Shown piece by piece: positions 33,093 through 42,994 of a DNA stretch of 43,004 nucleotides. The stretch lies in assembly GCF_004348995.1 (NCBI RefSeq), contig NZ_SMKQ01000056.1, positions 1 to 43,004 of the forward strand, in the 5' to 3' direction. The translations under genes were made by a program, and so were the position numbers. The DNA comes from Nonomuraea terrae (GTDB lineage Bacteria; Actinomycetota; Actinomycetes; Streptosporangiales; Streptosporangiaceae). How positions within the stretch are numbered: the stretch's first letter is position 1; every line of letters begins with the position of its first letter. The notes beneath the pieces are model-generated. The model was not told where the DNA came from. It saw only the letters and a list, made by a program, of their open reading frames with translations, and searched no databases.

Positions 33093-33593
33093 GTGACCGA
33101 CACCCGAGTACCCCCGGCCTACCTCGGCGACGAACTGACCATGCTGAACAACTGGCTCGAATGGCACCGCGCGACCCTGGCCGTCAAGTGCGCGGGCCTG
33201 TCGGACGAGCAGCTGCGCGAGCGTTCCGCGCCGCCCTCGGACATGTCTCTCCTGGGCCTGGTCAGGCACATGGCCCATGTCGAACGCATGTGGTTCCGCC
33301 GCGTGCTCGACGGCGAGGACATCCCCAAGTTGTGGGACAAGGACCGCGACAACGACAACGACTTCAAGGAGGTCGACACCGCGTCGGTGCCGGAGGCCTT
33401 CGACACCTGGCGGCGGGAGATCGAGCACGCCCGCCGCATCTCGGCCGCCAAGCCGCTGGACGCCGTCGGCGACCGCAACGGCGACGACTGCTCGCACCGC
33501 TGGGTTCTCGTGCACATGATCGAGGAGTACGCTCGCCACAACGGTCACGCCGACCTGCTACGCGAGCGTATCGACGGCGTCACGGGCGAATGA
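33093..33593 (+). CDS. DinB-superfamily protein (DUF664)
   Basis: 166 aa from GTG 33093. Four-helix DinB-like fold: LTMLNNWLEWHRATLAVKCAGLSDEQLRERSAPPSDMSLLGLVRHMAHVERMWFRRVL at the start and HRWVLVHMIEEYARHNGHADLLRERIDG at the end. Conserved His residues in RHMAHVE and in EEYARHNGHAD would form the metal site usual in DinB/YfiT and mycothiol-dependent enzymes. Function of DUF664 members is mostly unknown; in actinomycetes some use mycothiol. Probably co-transcribed with doxX. It converges on the ATP-binding gene with 17 bases between. Confidence 0.88.
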   Translation: MTDTRVPPAYLGDELTMLNNWLEWHRATLAVKCAGLSDEQLRERSAPPSDMSLLGLVRHMAHVERMWFRRVLDGEDIPKLWDKDRDNDNDFKEVDTASVPEAFDTWRREIEHARRISAAKPLDAVGDRNGDDCSHRWVLVHMIEEYARHNGHADLLRERIDGVTGE

Positions 33594-33610
33594 CGCCCTG
33601 AAACGGGGGC

Positions 33611-34087
33611 TCAGGAGCCGGCGTGGAAGAGCGCCCAGACGGCCTTGCCGCCGCGGGCCAGCGGGTCCCAGCCCCAGCACTGGCTGTAGGTTTCGACGAT
33701 GTAAAGGCCGCGGCCGTTCTCGGAGATGAAGTCGGGCTCCTTGCGCCGCGGCACCTCGTCGCTCGGGTCCGCCACGGCCAGCAGCACGTGCGGCGCGACC
33801 CGCATGAGCAACAGCTGGATCTCGCGGCGGCCGCCGGCGTACATCGCGTACCTGACCGCGTTCGTCACGAGCTCCGACACCACGAGCGCGGCGTCGTCGC
33901 TGAGGTCGTGCAGACCCCAGCCGCGCAGCGTCGAGCGGGTCACGTCCCTGGCGGTCTTCACCGAGTCGGCCTGGAAGGGCAGCGGACACGAGGTCGTGTA
34001 CGGCTTGCCGCCCTGGAGGAGATGGTCGAATCCCACCTCGCGGGTGATCTGCAGGCAATCGGCAGTGGCCAGAGGATCCTCCACCAT
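33611..34087 (-). CDS. Anti-sigma-factor-like ATP-binding protein (RsbW-type HATPase)
   Basis: 158 aa; a stand-alone HATPase_c domain. N box DDAALVVSELVTNAVRYA (about residues 64-81), G1 region AVADPSDEVP and G2 region ENGRGLYIVETYSQCWGW are present, with the SVKTARDVTRSTLRGWGL lead-in typical of Streptomyces regulatory ATPases. Such proteins resemble RsbW/SpoIIAB but lack the kinase's known partner here. It is divergent from the XRE regulator at 34322 across 234 bases, an arrangement repeated many times in actinomycete genomes. Function is regulatory; partner unknown. Confidence 0.88.
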   Translation of the reverse strand: MVEDPLATADCLQITREVGFDHLLQGGKPYTTSCPLPFQADSVKTARDVTRSTLRGWGLHDLSDDAALVVSELVTNAVRYAMYAGGRREIQLLLMRVAPHVLLAVADPSDEVPRRKEPDFISENGRGLYIVETYSQCWGWDPLARGGKAVWALFHAGS

Positions 34088-34117
34088 GCCGCCGATACCT
34101 CCCGATTCAACCTTGGT

Positions 34118-34198
34118 TAGTGCATGTTTGGCCCAATATGCACTAGGCCATCATGGGTCACGAGTCGCCGTCGCTGCAAGACCCAAATGCACGTGCAT
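34118..34198. promoter_or_regulatory. TGCA-rich palindromes in the ATPase/XRE divergent promoter region
   Basis: Two symmetrical elements share the core TGCA: TAGTGCAT (34118-34125) with ATGCACTA (34138-34145), 12 bases apart, and the perfect palindrome ATGCACGTGCAT (34187-34198), followed by TGTGCAGTGTGCAG. They lie between divergent genes, one of which encodes a DNA-binding protein, so they are candidate operators. Confidence 0.5.
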
Positions 34199-34321
34199 GT
34201 GCAGTGTGCAGGAGCAAGCACTGTTTTTGCCCATTAGTCCCTGAATCGGACACCAGGTTGAGACCTTGTCATACCCGGCAATGTGGTGTCACTGTGTGTG
34301 CGGACCTTGATAGGAGGCAAA

Positions 34322-35188
34322 GTGACGCAGAACCAGCCGGGTTCCGGGCCGACGGCGCTGCGCATCCTCCTGGGCTCCCAGCTGCGCAAGCTCAGGGAAG
34401 CGAAGAACGTCACTCGTGAGGAGGCGGGCCACCTCATCCGGGGGTCCGAATCCAAGATCAGCCGCATGGAGCTGGGCCGGGTGGGGTTCAAGGAACGTGA
34501 CGTCGAGGACCTGCTGACCCTGTACGGAGTGGTGGATCAGCAGGCTCGCGCCGCGGTGCTGGACCTGGTCGCCACCGCCAACGAACCCGGCTGGTGGCAC
34601 CGGTTCAACGACGTCCTGCCCACGTGGTTCCAGGCGTACGTCGGCCTTGAGGAGGCCGCCGCCAGGATCAGGACCTACGAGGTCCAGTTCGTGCCAGGAC
34701 TGTTGCAGACCAAGGAGTACGCACGGGCTGTGGTGACCGCAGGGGCGGCGGGCATCGGAGCCGAGGAGATCGCCAGAAGGGTGGATCTCCGCCTGGAGCG
34801 CCAGAGGATCTTCGACCGGCCGGACGGGCCGGTGTTCTGGGCGGTGATCGACGAGGCCGCGCTGCGCCGGCCGATCGGTGGAGTCGAGGTGATGCGGGCC
34901 CAGCTCGAGCACCTCATCGACCTCATGCGCCAGCACAACATCACGATCCAGATCATGCCGTTCAGCTACGGCGGGCACAGCGCCGAGGGCGGGGCGTTCA
35001 GCATCCTGAGATTCCCCGACGCCGACCTGCCCGACGTGGTGTACGTCGAGCAGCTGGCCAGCGCGCTCTACCTGGACAAGCGTGAGGACGTGGACCGATA
35101 CAGCGAGGTGATGGAGCGGCTGTGCGCCGTGAGCACCACTCCTGACGAGACGATCGAGCTGCTGCGGACGATCGCCGACGAGTTCTGA
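34322..35188 (+). CDS. XRE-family regulator with DUF5753 domain
   Basis: 288 aa. GTG 34322 follows AGGAGG (34312-34317) at ideal spacing; an upstream ATG at 34283 lacks a ribosome site. N-terminal helix-turn-helix (about residues 11-70; LGSQLRKLREAKNVTREEAGHLIRGSESKISRMELGRVGF), then DUF5753 (about 100-275) with WFQAYVGLEEAAARIRTYE, VPGLLQTKEYARAV and DVVYVEQLASALYLD. This is the WhiJ/BldB-neighbour class that regulates development or metabolism in streptomycetes. A small DUF397 gene normally follows such regulators; here the next gene is tig and none is seen. Confidence 0.92.
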   Translation: MTQNQPGSGPTALRILLGSQLRKLREAKNVTREEAGHLIRGSESKISRMELGRVGFKERDVEDLLTLYGVVDQQARAAVLDLVATANEPGWWHRFNDVLPTWFQAYVGLEEAAARIRTYEVQFVPGLLQTKEYARAVVTAGAAGIGAEEIARRVDLRLERQRIFDRPDGPVFWAVIDEAALRRPIGGVEVMRAQLEHLIDLMRQHNITIQIMPFSYGGHSAEGGAFSILRFPDADLPDVVYVEQLASALYLDKREDVDRYSEVMERLCAVSTTPDETIELLRTIADEF

Positions 35189-35353
35189 GGGCGGCGAGCG
35201 TCGTTGTTGGGTGTGCATCTGCCCTAGACTGGCCATGGCGTTGGATCCCGCCATGGCGGAGCATGCCCAACACCGCTCATGTGGGCGCGGCGCGTGGGCC
35301 GTACCGATGGACGCGCCCGCGATCACTCGTAGCTTGATCAAGGAGACCATTCC

Positions 35354-36733
35354 GTGAAGACCGCTGTCGAGGAGCTCAGCCCGACCCGGGTCAAGCTCAC
35401 TGTCGAGGTGCCGTTCGAAGAGCTGCGCCCCAGCATGGATGCGGCGTACAAGAAGGTCGCGCAGCAGGTGCGCGTCCCCGGGTTCCGGCCTGGCAAGGTT
35501 CCGGCCCGCATCATCGAGCAGCGCTTCGGCCGGGCGGTGGTGCTGGAGGAGACCCTCAACGACGCGGTGCCCAAGCTGTACGGCCAGGCCGTCGACGAGG
35601 TCGACGTGTTCCCGGTCAGCCAGCCTGACATCGAGGTCACGAAGATCGACGACGGCGAGCAGATCGAGTTCACCGCCGAGGTCGACATCCGTCCCAACTT
35701 CGAGCTGCCCGACTACCAGGGCCTCGAGGTCACGGTCGACTCCGCCGAGGTCTCCGACGAAGACGTCGACGCCCAGCTCGACGCGCTGCGCCAGCGCTTC
35801 GCCACGCTGACCGGCGTCGAGCGGCCCGCCGCCAACGGCGACTTCGTCGTGATGGACCTGCGCGCCGAGATCGACGGCCAGAACATCGAGGAGCAGCAGG
35901 CCAGCGAGGTCTCCTACGAGGTCGGCGCCGGCTCCGTGCTGCAGGGCCTCGACGCCGCGCTCGAGGGCATGTCCGCGGGCGAGGAGAAGGGCTTCAAGAC
36001 CGAGCTCGTCGGCGGCGAGAACGCCGGCGAGGAGGCCGACGTGATCATCAACGTCAAGTCGGTCAAGGAGAAGGTCCTGCCGGAGCTCGACGACGAGTTC
36101 GCCCAGCTCGCGAGCGAGTTCGACACGCTCGACGAGCTCAAGGCCAGCATCAGCGAGCAGGTCCGCCGCAACAAGGTGATCGACCAGGTCGTCCAGGCCC
36201 GCGAGAAGGCGCTCGACGCGGTGCTCGAGCAGATCGACATCCCGCTGCCCGACAGCGCGCTCAAGGCCGAGATCGACGCCCGCAAGCACAACCTCGACCA
36301 CCAGATCGCCGAGAGCGGCCTGAGCCGCGAGGCCTTCTTCCGTCTCTACCAGACGACGGAGGAGGAGCGCTTCGCCGAGTTCGAGACCACCTCCGCCCGG
36401 GCGATCAAGGTCGGCTTCGTGCTCGACAAGGTCGTCAAGGCCGAGGAGCTCGGCGTCTCGGAGCAGGAGCTGACCAACTTCGTGGTCCGCCGCGCCATGG
36501 AGATGGGCGTCCAGCCCAACGAGCTGGCCCAGCACCTCGCCGACAACGACCAGCTCACGCTCGCCATGGTCGAGATCGTCCGTGACAAGGCCAAGGCCGT
36601 CCTGGGCGACGCCGCCAAGGTCGTCGACGCCGACGGCAACGAGGTCGACCTCAAGGCCATCTACACCGAGCTCAACGGTGGCGAGGCCCCTGAGGAAGAG
36701 CCCGCCGACGAGGACGACAAGCCCGAGGCGTAA
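35354..36733 (+). CDS. tig: Trigger factor, ribosome-associated chaperone and prolyl isomerase
   Basis: 459 aa. GTG 35354 with AAGGAGA about eight bases before. N-terminal ribosome-binding domain with signature GFRPGKVP at residues 43-50; FKBP-type PPIase domain (about 155-245, [14 protein letters not shown] ... [12 protein letters not shown]); C-terminal helical cradle (250-430) and an acidic tail [13 protein letters not shown]. It catches nascent chains at the ribosome exit. Next to clpP1P2X, the usual bacterial order. A strong terminator follows, so clp genes have their own promoter. Confidence 0.97.
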   Translation: MKTAVEELSPTRVKLTVEVPFEELRPSMDAAYKKVAQQVRVPGFRPGKVPARIIEQRFGRAVVLEETLNDAVPKLYGQAVDEVDVFPVSQPDIEVTKIDDGEQIEFTAEVDIRPNFELPDYQGLEVTVDSAEVSDEDVDAQLDALRQRFATLTGVERPAANGDFVVMDLRAEIDGQNIEEQQASEVSYEVGAGSVLQGLDAALEGMSAGEEKGFKTELVGGENAGEEADVIINVKSVKEKVLPELDDEFAQLASEFDTLDELKASISEQVRRNKVIDQVVQAREKALDAVLEQIDIPLPDSALKAEIDARKHNLDHQIAESGLSREAFFRLYQTTEEERFAEFETTSARAIKVGFVLDKVVKAEELGVSEQELTNFVVRRAMEMGVQPNELAQHLADNDQLTLAMVEIVRDKAKAVLGDAAKVVDADGNEVDLKAIYTELNGGEAPEEEPADEDDKPEA

Positions 36734-36756
36734 CGGTTTTCATCCGAGCCGACGTA

Positions 36757-36786
36757 AAGCCCCCGAACCGACCGGTCCGGGGGCTT
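36757..36786 (+). terminator. Terminator after tig
   Basis: Perfect 9-bp arms AAGCCCCCG and CGGGGGCTT with a 12-base loop, 23 bases after the tig stop. Confidence 0.8.
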
Positions 36787-36967
36787 ACGCGTTCCCGGGG
36801 CGCCGTACGCGGCTCTCAGCGGCCTCGTGGTGGCCTGCGGACCAACGGAGGGTTACCGGGCAGGGATGCGCGCGTCCACCTCTCTCGGGCCGCCCAGAGC
36901 GTCCTCTTCCCCCCGGCCAGGTACGAAAGCGACGCGACATGGCAAGCCCCCGAGGCGCTGCGACATG

Positions 36968-36981
36968 CGCCGTCAGCGAAC
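36968..36981 (+). promoter_or_regulatory. Candidate ClgR operator before clpP1P2
   Basis: CGCCGTCAGCGAAC fits CGC-N5-GCG followed by AAC, the core described for ClgR, the activator of clpP1P2 in Streptomyces and Corynebacterium. It lies 90 bases before clpP1. Only one strong half is seen, so this is tentative. Confidence 0.4.
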
Positions 36982-37070
36982 AGTCCCGGCGACCGGGCAT
37001 GAGCTATGGGCAGCGCGCGTTAAGGTCACAAGCAAAGCCAATCGATTACGACGCATCGGAAGGTGACGCT

Positions 37071-37703
37071 GTGACCAGCCCGCCGACCTTCTATCAGCCT
37101 GAGTCTCGAGGCCGTGAGAACGGCTCCGCCTTCCGGCTTGAAGACCAGCTCTACCAGCGCCTGCTCCGCGAGCGGATCATCGTGCTCGGGCAGGAGGTCA
37201 ACGACGAGATCGCCAACCGGATCTGCGCCGAGCTGCTGCTGCTGGCGGCCGACGACCCCGACCGCGACATCTCGCTCTACATCAACTCACCGGGGGGCTC
37301 GGTGAGTGCCGGCATGGCGATTTACGACATGATGGAATACGTGCCGAACGACGTATCGACCGTGGTGATGGGGATGGCGGCCTCGATGGGGCAGTTCCTG
37401 CTCACCGCGGGGGCCAAGGGCAAGCGTTACGCTCTGCCGCACGCCCGCGTCATGATGCACCAGCCGTCGGGTGGCATCGGCGGCACGGCGGCCGACATCG
37501 CCATCCAGGCCGAGCAGATGCTCTACGTGAAGAAGACGCTCGCCGAGCGGATCGCCTTCCACACGGGGCAGCCGCTGGACCAGATCGAGGCCGACTCCGA
37601 CCGCGACCGGTGGTTCACGGCCGAGGAGGCCAAGGACTACGGCTTCATCGACCACGTCGTCCGCAGTGCGCGCCAGGTGCCCTCGCACGGCCCGGTTTCC
37701 TAA
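37071..37703 (+). CDS. clpP1: ATP-dependent Clp protease proteolytic subunit 1
   Basis: 210 aa from GTG 37071, with GGAAGGTGA ahead; the frame is open upstream as far as tig but that part is the promoter region. Serine protease barrel subunit: catalytic Ser105 in MGMAASMGQ, His130 in MMHQPSGG, Asp179 in [21 protein letters not shown] is the substrate groove. A short N-terminal propeptide region precedes [12 protein letters not shown]. In actinobacteria ClpP1 and ClpP2 assemble into one mixed tetradecamer that is fed by ClpX or ClpC. 12 bases separate it from clpP2. Confidence 0.96.
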   Translation: MTSPPTFYQPESRGRENGSAFRLEDQLYQRLLRERIIVLGQEVNDEIANRICAELLLLAADDPDRDISLYINSPGGSVSAGMAIYDMMEYVPNDVSTVVMGMAASMGQFLLTAGAKGKRYALPHARVMMHQPSGGIGGTAADIAIQAEQMLYVKKTLAERIAFHTGQPLDQIEADSDRDRWFTAEEAKDYGFIDHVVRSARQVPSHGPVS

Positions 37704-37715
37704 GGGGGAGCTACT

Positions 37716-38339
37716 GTGAACATCCAAAGCCGCTACGTGCTCCCGCAGTTCACCGAGCGCACGTCCACCGGGTCCAAGACGATGGACCCGTACACCAAGT
37801 TGTTCGAGGACCGCATCATCTTCCTCGGCGTGCAGATCGACGACGCCTCGGCGAACGACGTCATGTCGCAGCTGCTGACGCTTGAGTCGCTCGACCCCGA
37901 CCGCGACATAAGCATCTACATCAACTCGCCCGGTGGTTCCTTCACCGCCATGACGGCGATCTACGACACGATGCAGTTCGTCCGGCCGGAGATCCAGACC
38001 GTCTGCCTCGGCCAGGCCGCCTCCGCGGCGGCCGTGCTGCTGGCCGGCGGCACCCCGGGCAAGCGCTTCGCGCTGCCCAACGCCCGGGTGCTGATCCACC
38101 AGCCGTCCACCGAGGGCGGCGGCCAGGGAAGTGACATCGAGATCCAGGCCCGCGAGATCCTCCGCATGCGCACGCTGCTGGAAGACATCGTGGCCCGGCA
38201 CACCGGTAAGTCCTCCGCCGAAGTCCGCAAGGACATCGAACGCGACAAAATTCTCAACGCGGACGAGGCGAAGGCGTATGGTCTGATCGATGACATCATC
38301 CCGTCCAGGAAGAAACGAGCTCAGGCCGTGGCTTCCTAG
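37716..38339 (+). CDS. clpP2: ATP-dependent Clp protease proteolytic subunit 2
   Basis: 207 aa from GTG 37716, with AAGGGGGAG just upstream. Catalytic Ser103 in [12 protein letters not shown] and His128 in [10 protein letters not shown]; Asp in the [20 protein letters not shown] region. It differs from ClpP1 in the groove ([14 protein letters not shown]) and N-terminus, as expected for the partner ring of the mixed ClpP1P2 barrel. Same transcript as clpP1. A gap of 184 bases to clpX could carry a further promoter. Confidence 0.96.
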   Translation: MNIQSRYVLPQFTERTSTGSKTMDPYTKLFEDRIIFLGVQIDDASANDVMSQLLTLESLDPDRDISIYINSPGGSFTAMTAIYDTMQFVRPEIQTVCLGQAASAAAVLLAGGTPGKRFALPNARVLIHQPSTEGGGQGSDIEIQAREILRMRTLLEDIVARHTGKSSAEVRKDIERDKILNADEAKAYGLIDDIIPSRKKRAQAVAS

Positions 38340-38523
38340 ACGAGACGTGACGCACCGGAGCGCTGCCCTATAGGGCACGTTCCGGTGCGACTCGCCGCTA
38401 GGGGGCTCACTGAGGGCCCAGAAGACGGTAACGTCGAAACCTGAGCGGTTCGGCCTAGTCCGGAGGATGTCCGGAGACACTGCTCTCGGCAGCAGGGCGG
38501 TCCCACGCAAAGGAGTATCTGGG

Positions 38524-39807
38524 GTGGCACGCATCGGCGACGGGGGAGACCTGCTGAAGTGCTCGTTCTGCGGAAAGAGCCAGAAGCAAGTCAAGAAGCT
38601 CATTGCCGGTCCAGGCGTCTACATCTGCGATGAGTGCATCGATCTCTGCAACGAGATCATCGAGGAGGAGCTGTCGGAGTCCTCCGAGCTCAAGTGGGAC
38701 AACCTGCCCAAGCCCAGGGAGATCTACGAGTTCCTCGACGCCTACGTCATCGGTCAGGACAAGGCGAAGAAGGCTCTCTCGGTGGCGGTGTACAACCACT
38801 ACAAGCGGGTGCAGTCGGGAGACCGGGGCAGAGACGACGGCCTTGAGCTGGCCAAGAGCAACATCCTGCTGCTCGGGCCCACGGGCTCGGGCAAGACGCT
38901 GCTGGCGCAGACCCTGGCGAAGATGCTCAACGTGCCCTTCGCCATCGCCGACGCCACCGCGCTCACCGAGGCGGGATACGTCGGCGAGGATGTCGAGAAC
39001 ATCCTGCTCAAGCTCATCCAGGCGGCCGACTACGACGTCAAGAAGGCCGAGACCGGCATCATCTACATCGACGAGGTCGACAAGATCGCTCGCAAGAGCG
39101 AAAACCCGTCGATCACACGCGACGTCTCCGGCGAAGGTGTGCAGCAGGCCCTGCTGAAGATCCTGGAGGGCACGACCGCGTCGGTGCCTCCGCAGGGCGG
39201 CCGTAAACACCCGCACCAGGAGTTCATCCAGATCGACACCACCAACGTGCTGTTCATCTGCGGTGGTGCGTTCGCCGGCCTTGAGCAGATCATCGAGTCG
39301 CGCATCGGCAAGAAGGGCATCGGCTTCAACGCCATCATCCGGTCGAAGGAAGAGGTCGACGCGGCCGACATCTTCTCCGACGTGATGCCCGAAGACCTGC
39401 TGAAGTTCGGGATGATCCCCGAGTTCGTCGGCCGTCTGCCGGTCATCACCTCGGTGCACAACCTCGACCGCGAGGCGCTCATCCAGATCCTCACCGAGCC
39501 GCGCAACGCCCTGGTCAAGCAGTACCGCAAGCTGCTCGAGCTCGACGGCGTGGAGCTGGAGTTCACCGACGGAGCCCTGGAGGCCATCGCCGACCAGGCG
39601 ATCCTGCGCGGCACCGGCGCCCGCGGGTTGCGCGCCATCCTGGAGGAAGTGCTCCAGTCCGTCATGTACGAAGTGCCGTCCCGGCAAGACGTCGCCCGCG
39701 TGGTCATCACCCGCGAGTCGGTGATCGAGCACGCGATCCCGACGCTCGTCCCGCGCGACCAGCTCGCCGCCAAGCAGCAGCGCACTCCGCGCGAGAAGTC
39801 GGCCTGA
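38524..39807 (+). CDS. clpX: Clp protease ATP-binding subunit ClpX
   Basis: 427 aa AAA+ unfoldase that recognises tagged proteins and threads them into ClpP. GTG 38524 follows AAGGAG (38510-38515) at eight bases and gives the usual [19 protein letters not shown]; the longer frame from 38467 is rejected. Zinc-binding cysteines 13, 16, 35 and 38; Walker A GPTGSGKT (118-125); pore loop GYVG in [10 protein letters not shown]; Walker B IDE (182-184); EFVGRLPV; sensor 2 in [13 protein letters not shown]. All intact. Follows clpP1P2 and ends in a hairpin terminator. Confidence 0.97.
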   Translation: MARIGDGGDLLKCSFCGKSQKQVKKLIAGPGVYICDECIDLCNEIIEEELSESSELKWDNLPKPREIYEFLDAYVIGQDKAKKALSVAVYNHYKRVQSGDRGRDDGLELAKSNILLLGPTGSGKTLLAQTLAKMLNVPFAIADATALTEAGYVGEDVENILLKLIQAADYDVKKAETGIIYIDEVDKIARKSENPSITRDVSGEGVQQALLKILEGTTASVPPQGGRKHPHQEFIQIDTTNVLFICGGAFAGLEQIIESRIGKKGIGFNAIIRSKEEVDAADIFSDVMPEDLLKFGMIPEFVGRLPVITSVHNLDREALIQILTEPRNALVKQYRKLLELDGVELEFTDGALEAIADQAILRGTGARGLRAILEEVLQSVMYEVPSRQDVARVVITRESVIEHAIPTLVPRDQLAAKQQRTPREKSA

Positions 39808-39836
39808 CCCGCCGCCGCCCGTCCGGCGGCATCCCG

Positions 39837-39869
39837 AGCGCCCCGCGGCAGCCCGCCGCGCGGGCGCTT
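39837..39869 (+). terminator. Terminator after clpX
   Basis: Long GC inverted repeat AGCGCCCCGCGGC / CCGCGCGGGCGCT around AGC-type loop, 30 bases after the clpX stop, followed by TCCGGTTTTCCGG. Confidence 0.7.
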
Positions 39870-39983
39870 CCGGTTTTCCGGGACACGCGCGGAGGCCGTA
39901 CGGTGTTGGGGTTTCTCGCTCCGATACGGGATGCCGCGTACGGCGGCTCCCGGCTCGGGGCGTTTTCCGCTCGCCCTCGTCCT

Positions 39984-39989
39984 TAGAAT
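39984..39989 (+). promoter_or_regulatory. -10 element of a probable leaderless valS promoter
   Basis: TAGAAT is a near-consensus -10 hexamer. It ends eight bases before GTG 39998, so transcription should begin at or beside the start codon. No -35 consensus and no ribosome site are visible. Confidence 0.55.
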
Positions 39990-39997
39990 TGGTCACT

Positions 39998-42562
39998 GTG
40001 ACAACGCCAGAGCTGCCTACTCAATACACACCGGCCGACGTCGAGACCCGTAGCTACGAGCGCTGGGTATCCGAAGGCTACTTCCGCGCCGACCCGGGCA
40101 GCTCGCGCGAGCCGTACAGCATCGTCCTCCCGCCGCCCAACGTGACGGGTGTCCTGCACATCGGGCACGCGCTCGACCACTCCATCCAGGACGCGCTGAC
40201 GCGCCGCGCCCGCATGCAGGGGCGCGAGACGCTCTGGTTGCCCGGCATGGACCACGCCGGCATCGCCACCCAGAACGTCGTCGAACGCGAGCTGGCCAAG
40301 GAGGGCAAGTCCCGGCACGACCTGGGGCGCGAGGCGTTCGTCGAGCGTGTCTGGGAGTGGAAGGAAGTGTCCGGTGGACGCATCCTCGGCCAGATGCGCA
40401 AGCTGGGCGACGGCGTCGACTGGTCGCGCGAGCGGTTCACGATGGACCAGGGGCTCTCGCGGGCCGTGCAGACCATCTTCAAGAAACTCTTCGACGACGG
40501 GCTGATCTACCGCGCCGAGCGCATCATCAACTGGTGCCCGCGCTGCCTGACCGCGCTGTCCGACATCGAGGTCGAGCACAGCGAGGACGAGGGTGAGCTC
40601 GTCTCGATCCGCTACTCCGACGACATCGTGGTGGCCACCACACGCGCCGAGACCATGCTCGGCGACACCGCTGTCGCCGTCCACCCGTCCGACGAGCGCT
40701 ACGCCCACCTGGTCGGCACGATGGTGGAGGTGCCGCTGACCGGCCGCATGATCCCGGTGGTCGCCGACGAGCACGTCGATCCGGCGTTCGGCACCGGCGC
40801 GGTCAAGGTCACCCCGGCCCACGACCCCAACGACTTCGAGATCGGCCGCCGTCACTCGCTGCCGTCCCTCACGATCATGGACGAACGCGGCGTCATCATC
40901 GCGCACGGCCCGTTCCAGGGGCTCGACCGGTTCGAGGCCCGTCCCGCCGTGGTGGCGGCGTTGCGCGCCGAGGGACGCATCGTCGCCGAGAAGCGTCCCT
41001 ACGTCCACTCGGTCGGTCACTGCTCGCGCTGCAAGACCGTGGTCGAGCCGCGGTTGTCGCTGCAGTGGTTCGTCAACGTCGGGCCGCTGGCTAAGGCGGC
41101 GGGTGACGCCGTCCGCGACGGGCGCACCCGCATCCACCCGCCGGAGATGGCCAAGCGCTACTTCGACTGGGTCGACGACATGCACGACTGGTGCATCTCC
41201 CGCCAGCTGTGGTGGGGCCACCGCATCCCGGTCTGGTACGGCCCGGGCGGCGAGGTCGTGTGCGTCGGCCCCGACGAGGAGCCGCCCGCCGGCTACACGC
41301 AGGACCCTGACGTCCTCGACACGTGGTTCTCCTCAGGCCTGTGGCCGTTCTCGACCATGGGCTGGCCCGACTCGACGCCCGAGCTCGCGCGCTTCTACCC
41401 GACCTCCGTGCTGGTCACCGGCTACGACATCCTGTTCTTCTGGGTCGCCCGGATGATGATGTTCGGCCTGTACGCCATGGACGGCGCGCCGCCGTTCCGC
41501 GTCGTCGCCCTGCACGGCATGGTCCGCGACCAGTACGGCAAGAAGATGTCGAAGTCGTTCGGCAACGTGGTCGACCCGCTCGACTGGGTCGAACGCTTCG
41601 GCGCCGACGCCACCCGCTTCACCCTGCTGCGCGGCGCCAACCCGGGCGCCGACGTCGCGGTGAGCGAGGAATGGGCGGCCGGCTCCCGCAACTTCTGCAA
41701 CAAGATCTGGAACGCCACCAGATTCGCGTTGATGAACGGCGCCGCTGTCGGCTCCCTCGACGACGCCGAGCTGACCCCGGCCGATCGGTGGATCCTGTCG
41801 CGGCTGCAGACCGTCATCACGGCGGCCGACGCGGCCCTCGAGGAGTTCGAGTTCGCCAAGGCCTCCGATCTGCTCTACCACTTCGCGTGGGACGAGGTCT
41901 GCGACTGGTATCTCGAGCTGGCCAAGATCCAGCTTGGCGAGGGGCTGGAGCACACGCGACTGGTGCTCGGCCACGTGCTCGACGCGCTGCTGCGGCTGCT
42001 GCACCCGCTGGTGCCGTTCGTCACCGAGGAGTTGTGGCGGGCCGTCACCGGCAAGGAGTCGATCGTCGTGGCGGCCTGGCCGACGGCCGACGCCCGCTAC
42101 ACCGACCCGGCCGCGGAGGCGGAGATCGAGGCACTGCAGGAGCTGGTGACGGAAGTCCGCCGGTTCCGCTCGGATCAGGGGCTCAAGCCGGGCCAGAAGG
42201 TGGCCGCGCGGCTCGCCCTGGCCGGCACGCCGCTGTCCGGCCAGGAGACGGCGATCCGGTCGCTGTTGCGGCTGACGGAGCCGTCCGGGTCGTTCAACGC
42301 CACGGCGCGGCTCACGGTGGGCGGAGTCACGGTCGAGATCGACACCGCCGGCGCCATCGACGTCGCCGCCGAACGCAAGCGGCTGGAGAAGGACCTGGCC
42401 GCCGCGCGCAAGGAGGCCTCCCAGGTGGCGGCCAAGCTGGGCAACGAGCAGTTCATGGCCAAGGCGCCGCAGGACGTCGTGGACAAGGTCCGCAGCCGTG
42501 CCGAGCAGGCGTCCGCCGACATCGCGCGGCTGGAGGCCCAGCTCGCCGGGCTGGGTGTTTGA
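39998..42562 (+). CDS. valS: Valine--tRNA ligase
   Basis: 854 aa from GTG 39998 (a TTG at 39989 would add three residues but lies inside the -10 element). Class I synthetase that charges tRNA-Val. HIGH at 54-57 in [23 protein letters not shown], editing (CP1) domain with [18 protein letters not shown] and [19 protein letters not shown] at 516-520, anticodon-binding domain, and a C-terminal coiled-coil arm ([24 protein letters not shown]). All intact. It has no T-box leader. folC, a common neighbour, is absent; an rRNA operon leader follows. Confidence 0.96.
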   Translation: MTTPELPTQYTPADVETRSYERWVSEGYFRADPGSSREPYSIVLPPPNVTGVLHIGHALDHSIQDALTRRARMQGRETLWLPGMDHAGIATQNVVERELAKEGKSRHDLGREAFVERVWEWKEVSGGRILGQMRKLGDGVDWSRERFTMDQGLSRAVQTIFKKLFDDGLIYRAERIINWCPRCLTALSDIEVEHSEDEGELVSIRYSDDIVVATTRAETMLGDTAVAVHPSDERYAHLVGTMVEVPLTGRMIPVVADEHVDPAFGTGAVKVTPAHDPNDFEIGRRHSLPSLTIMDERGVIIAHGPFQGLDRFEARPAVVAALRAEGRIVAEKRPYVHSVGHCSRCKTVVEPRLSLQWFVNVGPLAKAAGDAVRDGRTRIHPPEMAKRYFDWVDDMHDWCISRQLWWGHRIPVWYGPGGEVVCVGPDEEPPAGYTQDPDVLDTWFSSGLWPFSTMGWPDSTPELARFYPTSVLVTGYDILFFWVARMMMFGLYAMDGAPPFRVVALHGMVRDQYGKKMSKSFGNVVDPLDWVERFGADATRFTLLRGANPGADVAVSEEWAAGSRNFCNKIWNATRFALMNGAAVGSLDDAELTPADRWILSRLQTVITAADAALEEFEFAKASDLLYHFAWDEVCDWYLELAKIQLGEGLEHTRLVLGHVLDALLRLLHPLVPFVTEELWRAVTGKESIVVAAWPTADARYTDPAAEAEIEALQELVTEVRRFRSDQGLKPGQKVAARLALAGTPLSGQETAIRSLLRLTEPSGSFNATARLTVGGVTVEIDTAGAIDVAAERKRLEKDLAAARKEASQVAAKLGNEQFMAKAPQDVVDKVRSRAEQASADIARLEAQLAGLGV

Positions 42563-42709
42563 ACCGTACGCAAACGGGGGAGGTCTATTTGTTACCGAAG
42601 ATGGGCCTTCCCCGTCGCAGAGGCTGCTAGAGTTTTCTGCGCAGGGCCGGTTGGCTCTGACAAACCCCTTCTGATGAGCCCCGGCTTTTGGGCGGCCCCA
42701 GCCACGCGG

Positions 42710-42739
42710 TTGGACAAGCGCCGAAAGTTAGAGTAAGTT
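42710..42739 (+). promoter_or_regulatory. Upstream rRNA promoter
   Basis: -35 TTGGAC (42710-42715), 18-base spacer, -10 TAAGTT (42734-42739). Weaker match than the next promoter. Confidence 0.5.
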
Positions 42740-42791
42740 AGCAGGGTTGTCTCCGAGCGGGGCAAGTCCGGAAGCTCCCGGATCGGGCGGT

Positions 42792-42821
42792 TTGACAAGA
42801 ATCGTCACGATAGGGTAGACT
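42792..42821 (+). promoter_or_regulatory. Main rRNA promoter
   Basis: -35 TTGACA (perfect consensus, 42792-42797), 18-base spacer, -10 TAGACT (42816-42821). A textbook vegetative sigma promoter, as expected for rRNA. Confidence 0.85.
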
Positions 42822-42994
42822 GAAGGAAATGAAATGTGAGCGCCTCGCGCACCGGGTTCAAGGATTCTGGTGCGGATGTACGCGTCCGTTTCTTGAGAAC
42901 TCAACAGTGTGTTAAAAGCCAGTGCATGATTTTCATGCAACACCTCGTCAAAGAGATTGTTTGACGGTTTTGCTTGGACGAAGTTTCCAAACAT

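Larger units (their letters stand above)
36734..37070 (+). promoter_or_regulatory. Intergenic region carrying the clpP1P2 promoter
   Basis: 337 bases without a gene. Contains the tig terminator (36757-36786) and, close to clpP1, a ClgR-like element at 36968-36981. The final 60 bases before GTG 37071 are AT-richer (TTAAGGTCACAAGCAAAGCC) and probably hold the leader. Confidence 0.5.
42563..42994 (+). promoter_or_regulatory. rRNA operon promoter and leader region
   Basis: 432 bases between valS and 16S rRNA, without genes. Contains at least two tandem promoters (42710-42739 and 42792-42821), a further -10-like TAGAGT at 42628-42633 without a clear -35, and a leader with TTGAGAACTCAACAGTGTGT (42893-42912), the conserved actinobacterial antitermination/processing segment, followed by AT-rich sequence that should pair with the 3' side of 16S for RNase III cutting. 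Confidence 0.8.

Noticed and set aside
34289..36535. Long minus-strand frame of 748 codons antisense to the XRE gene and tig
   Set aside because: Leu/Asp/Glu/Val-rich low-complexity translation produced by the opposite strand of real genes.
39989..39997. TTG 39989 as the valS start
   Set aside because: It overlaps the -10 hexamer TAGAAT; GTG 39998 fits a leaderless transcript.
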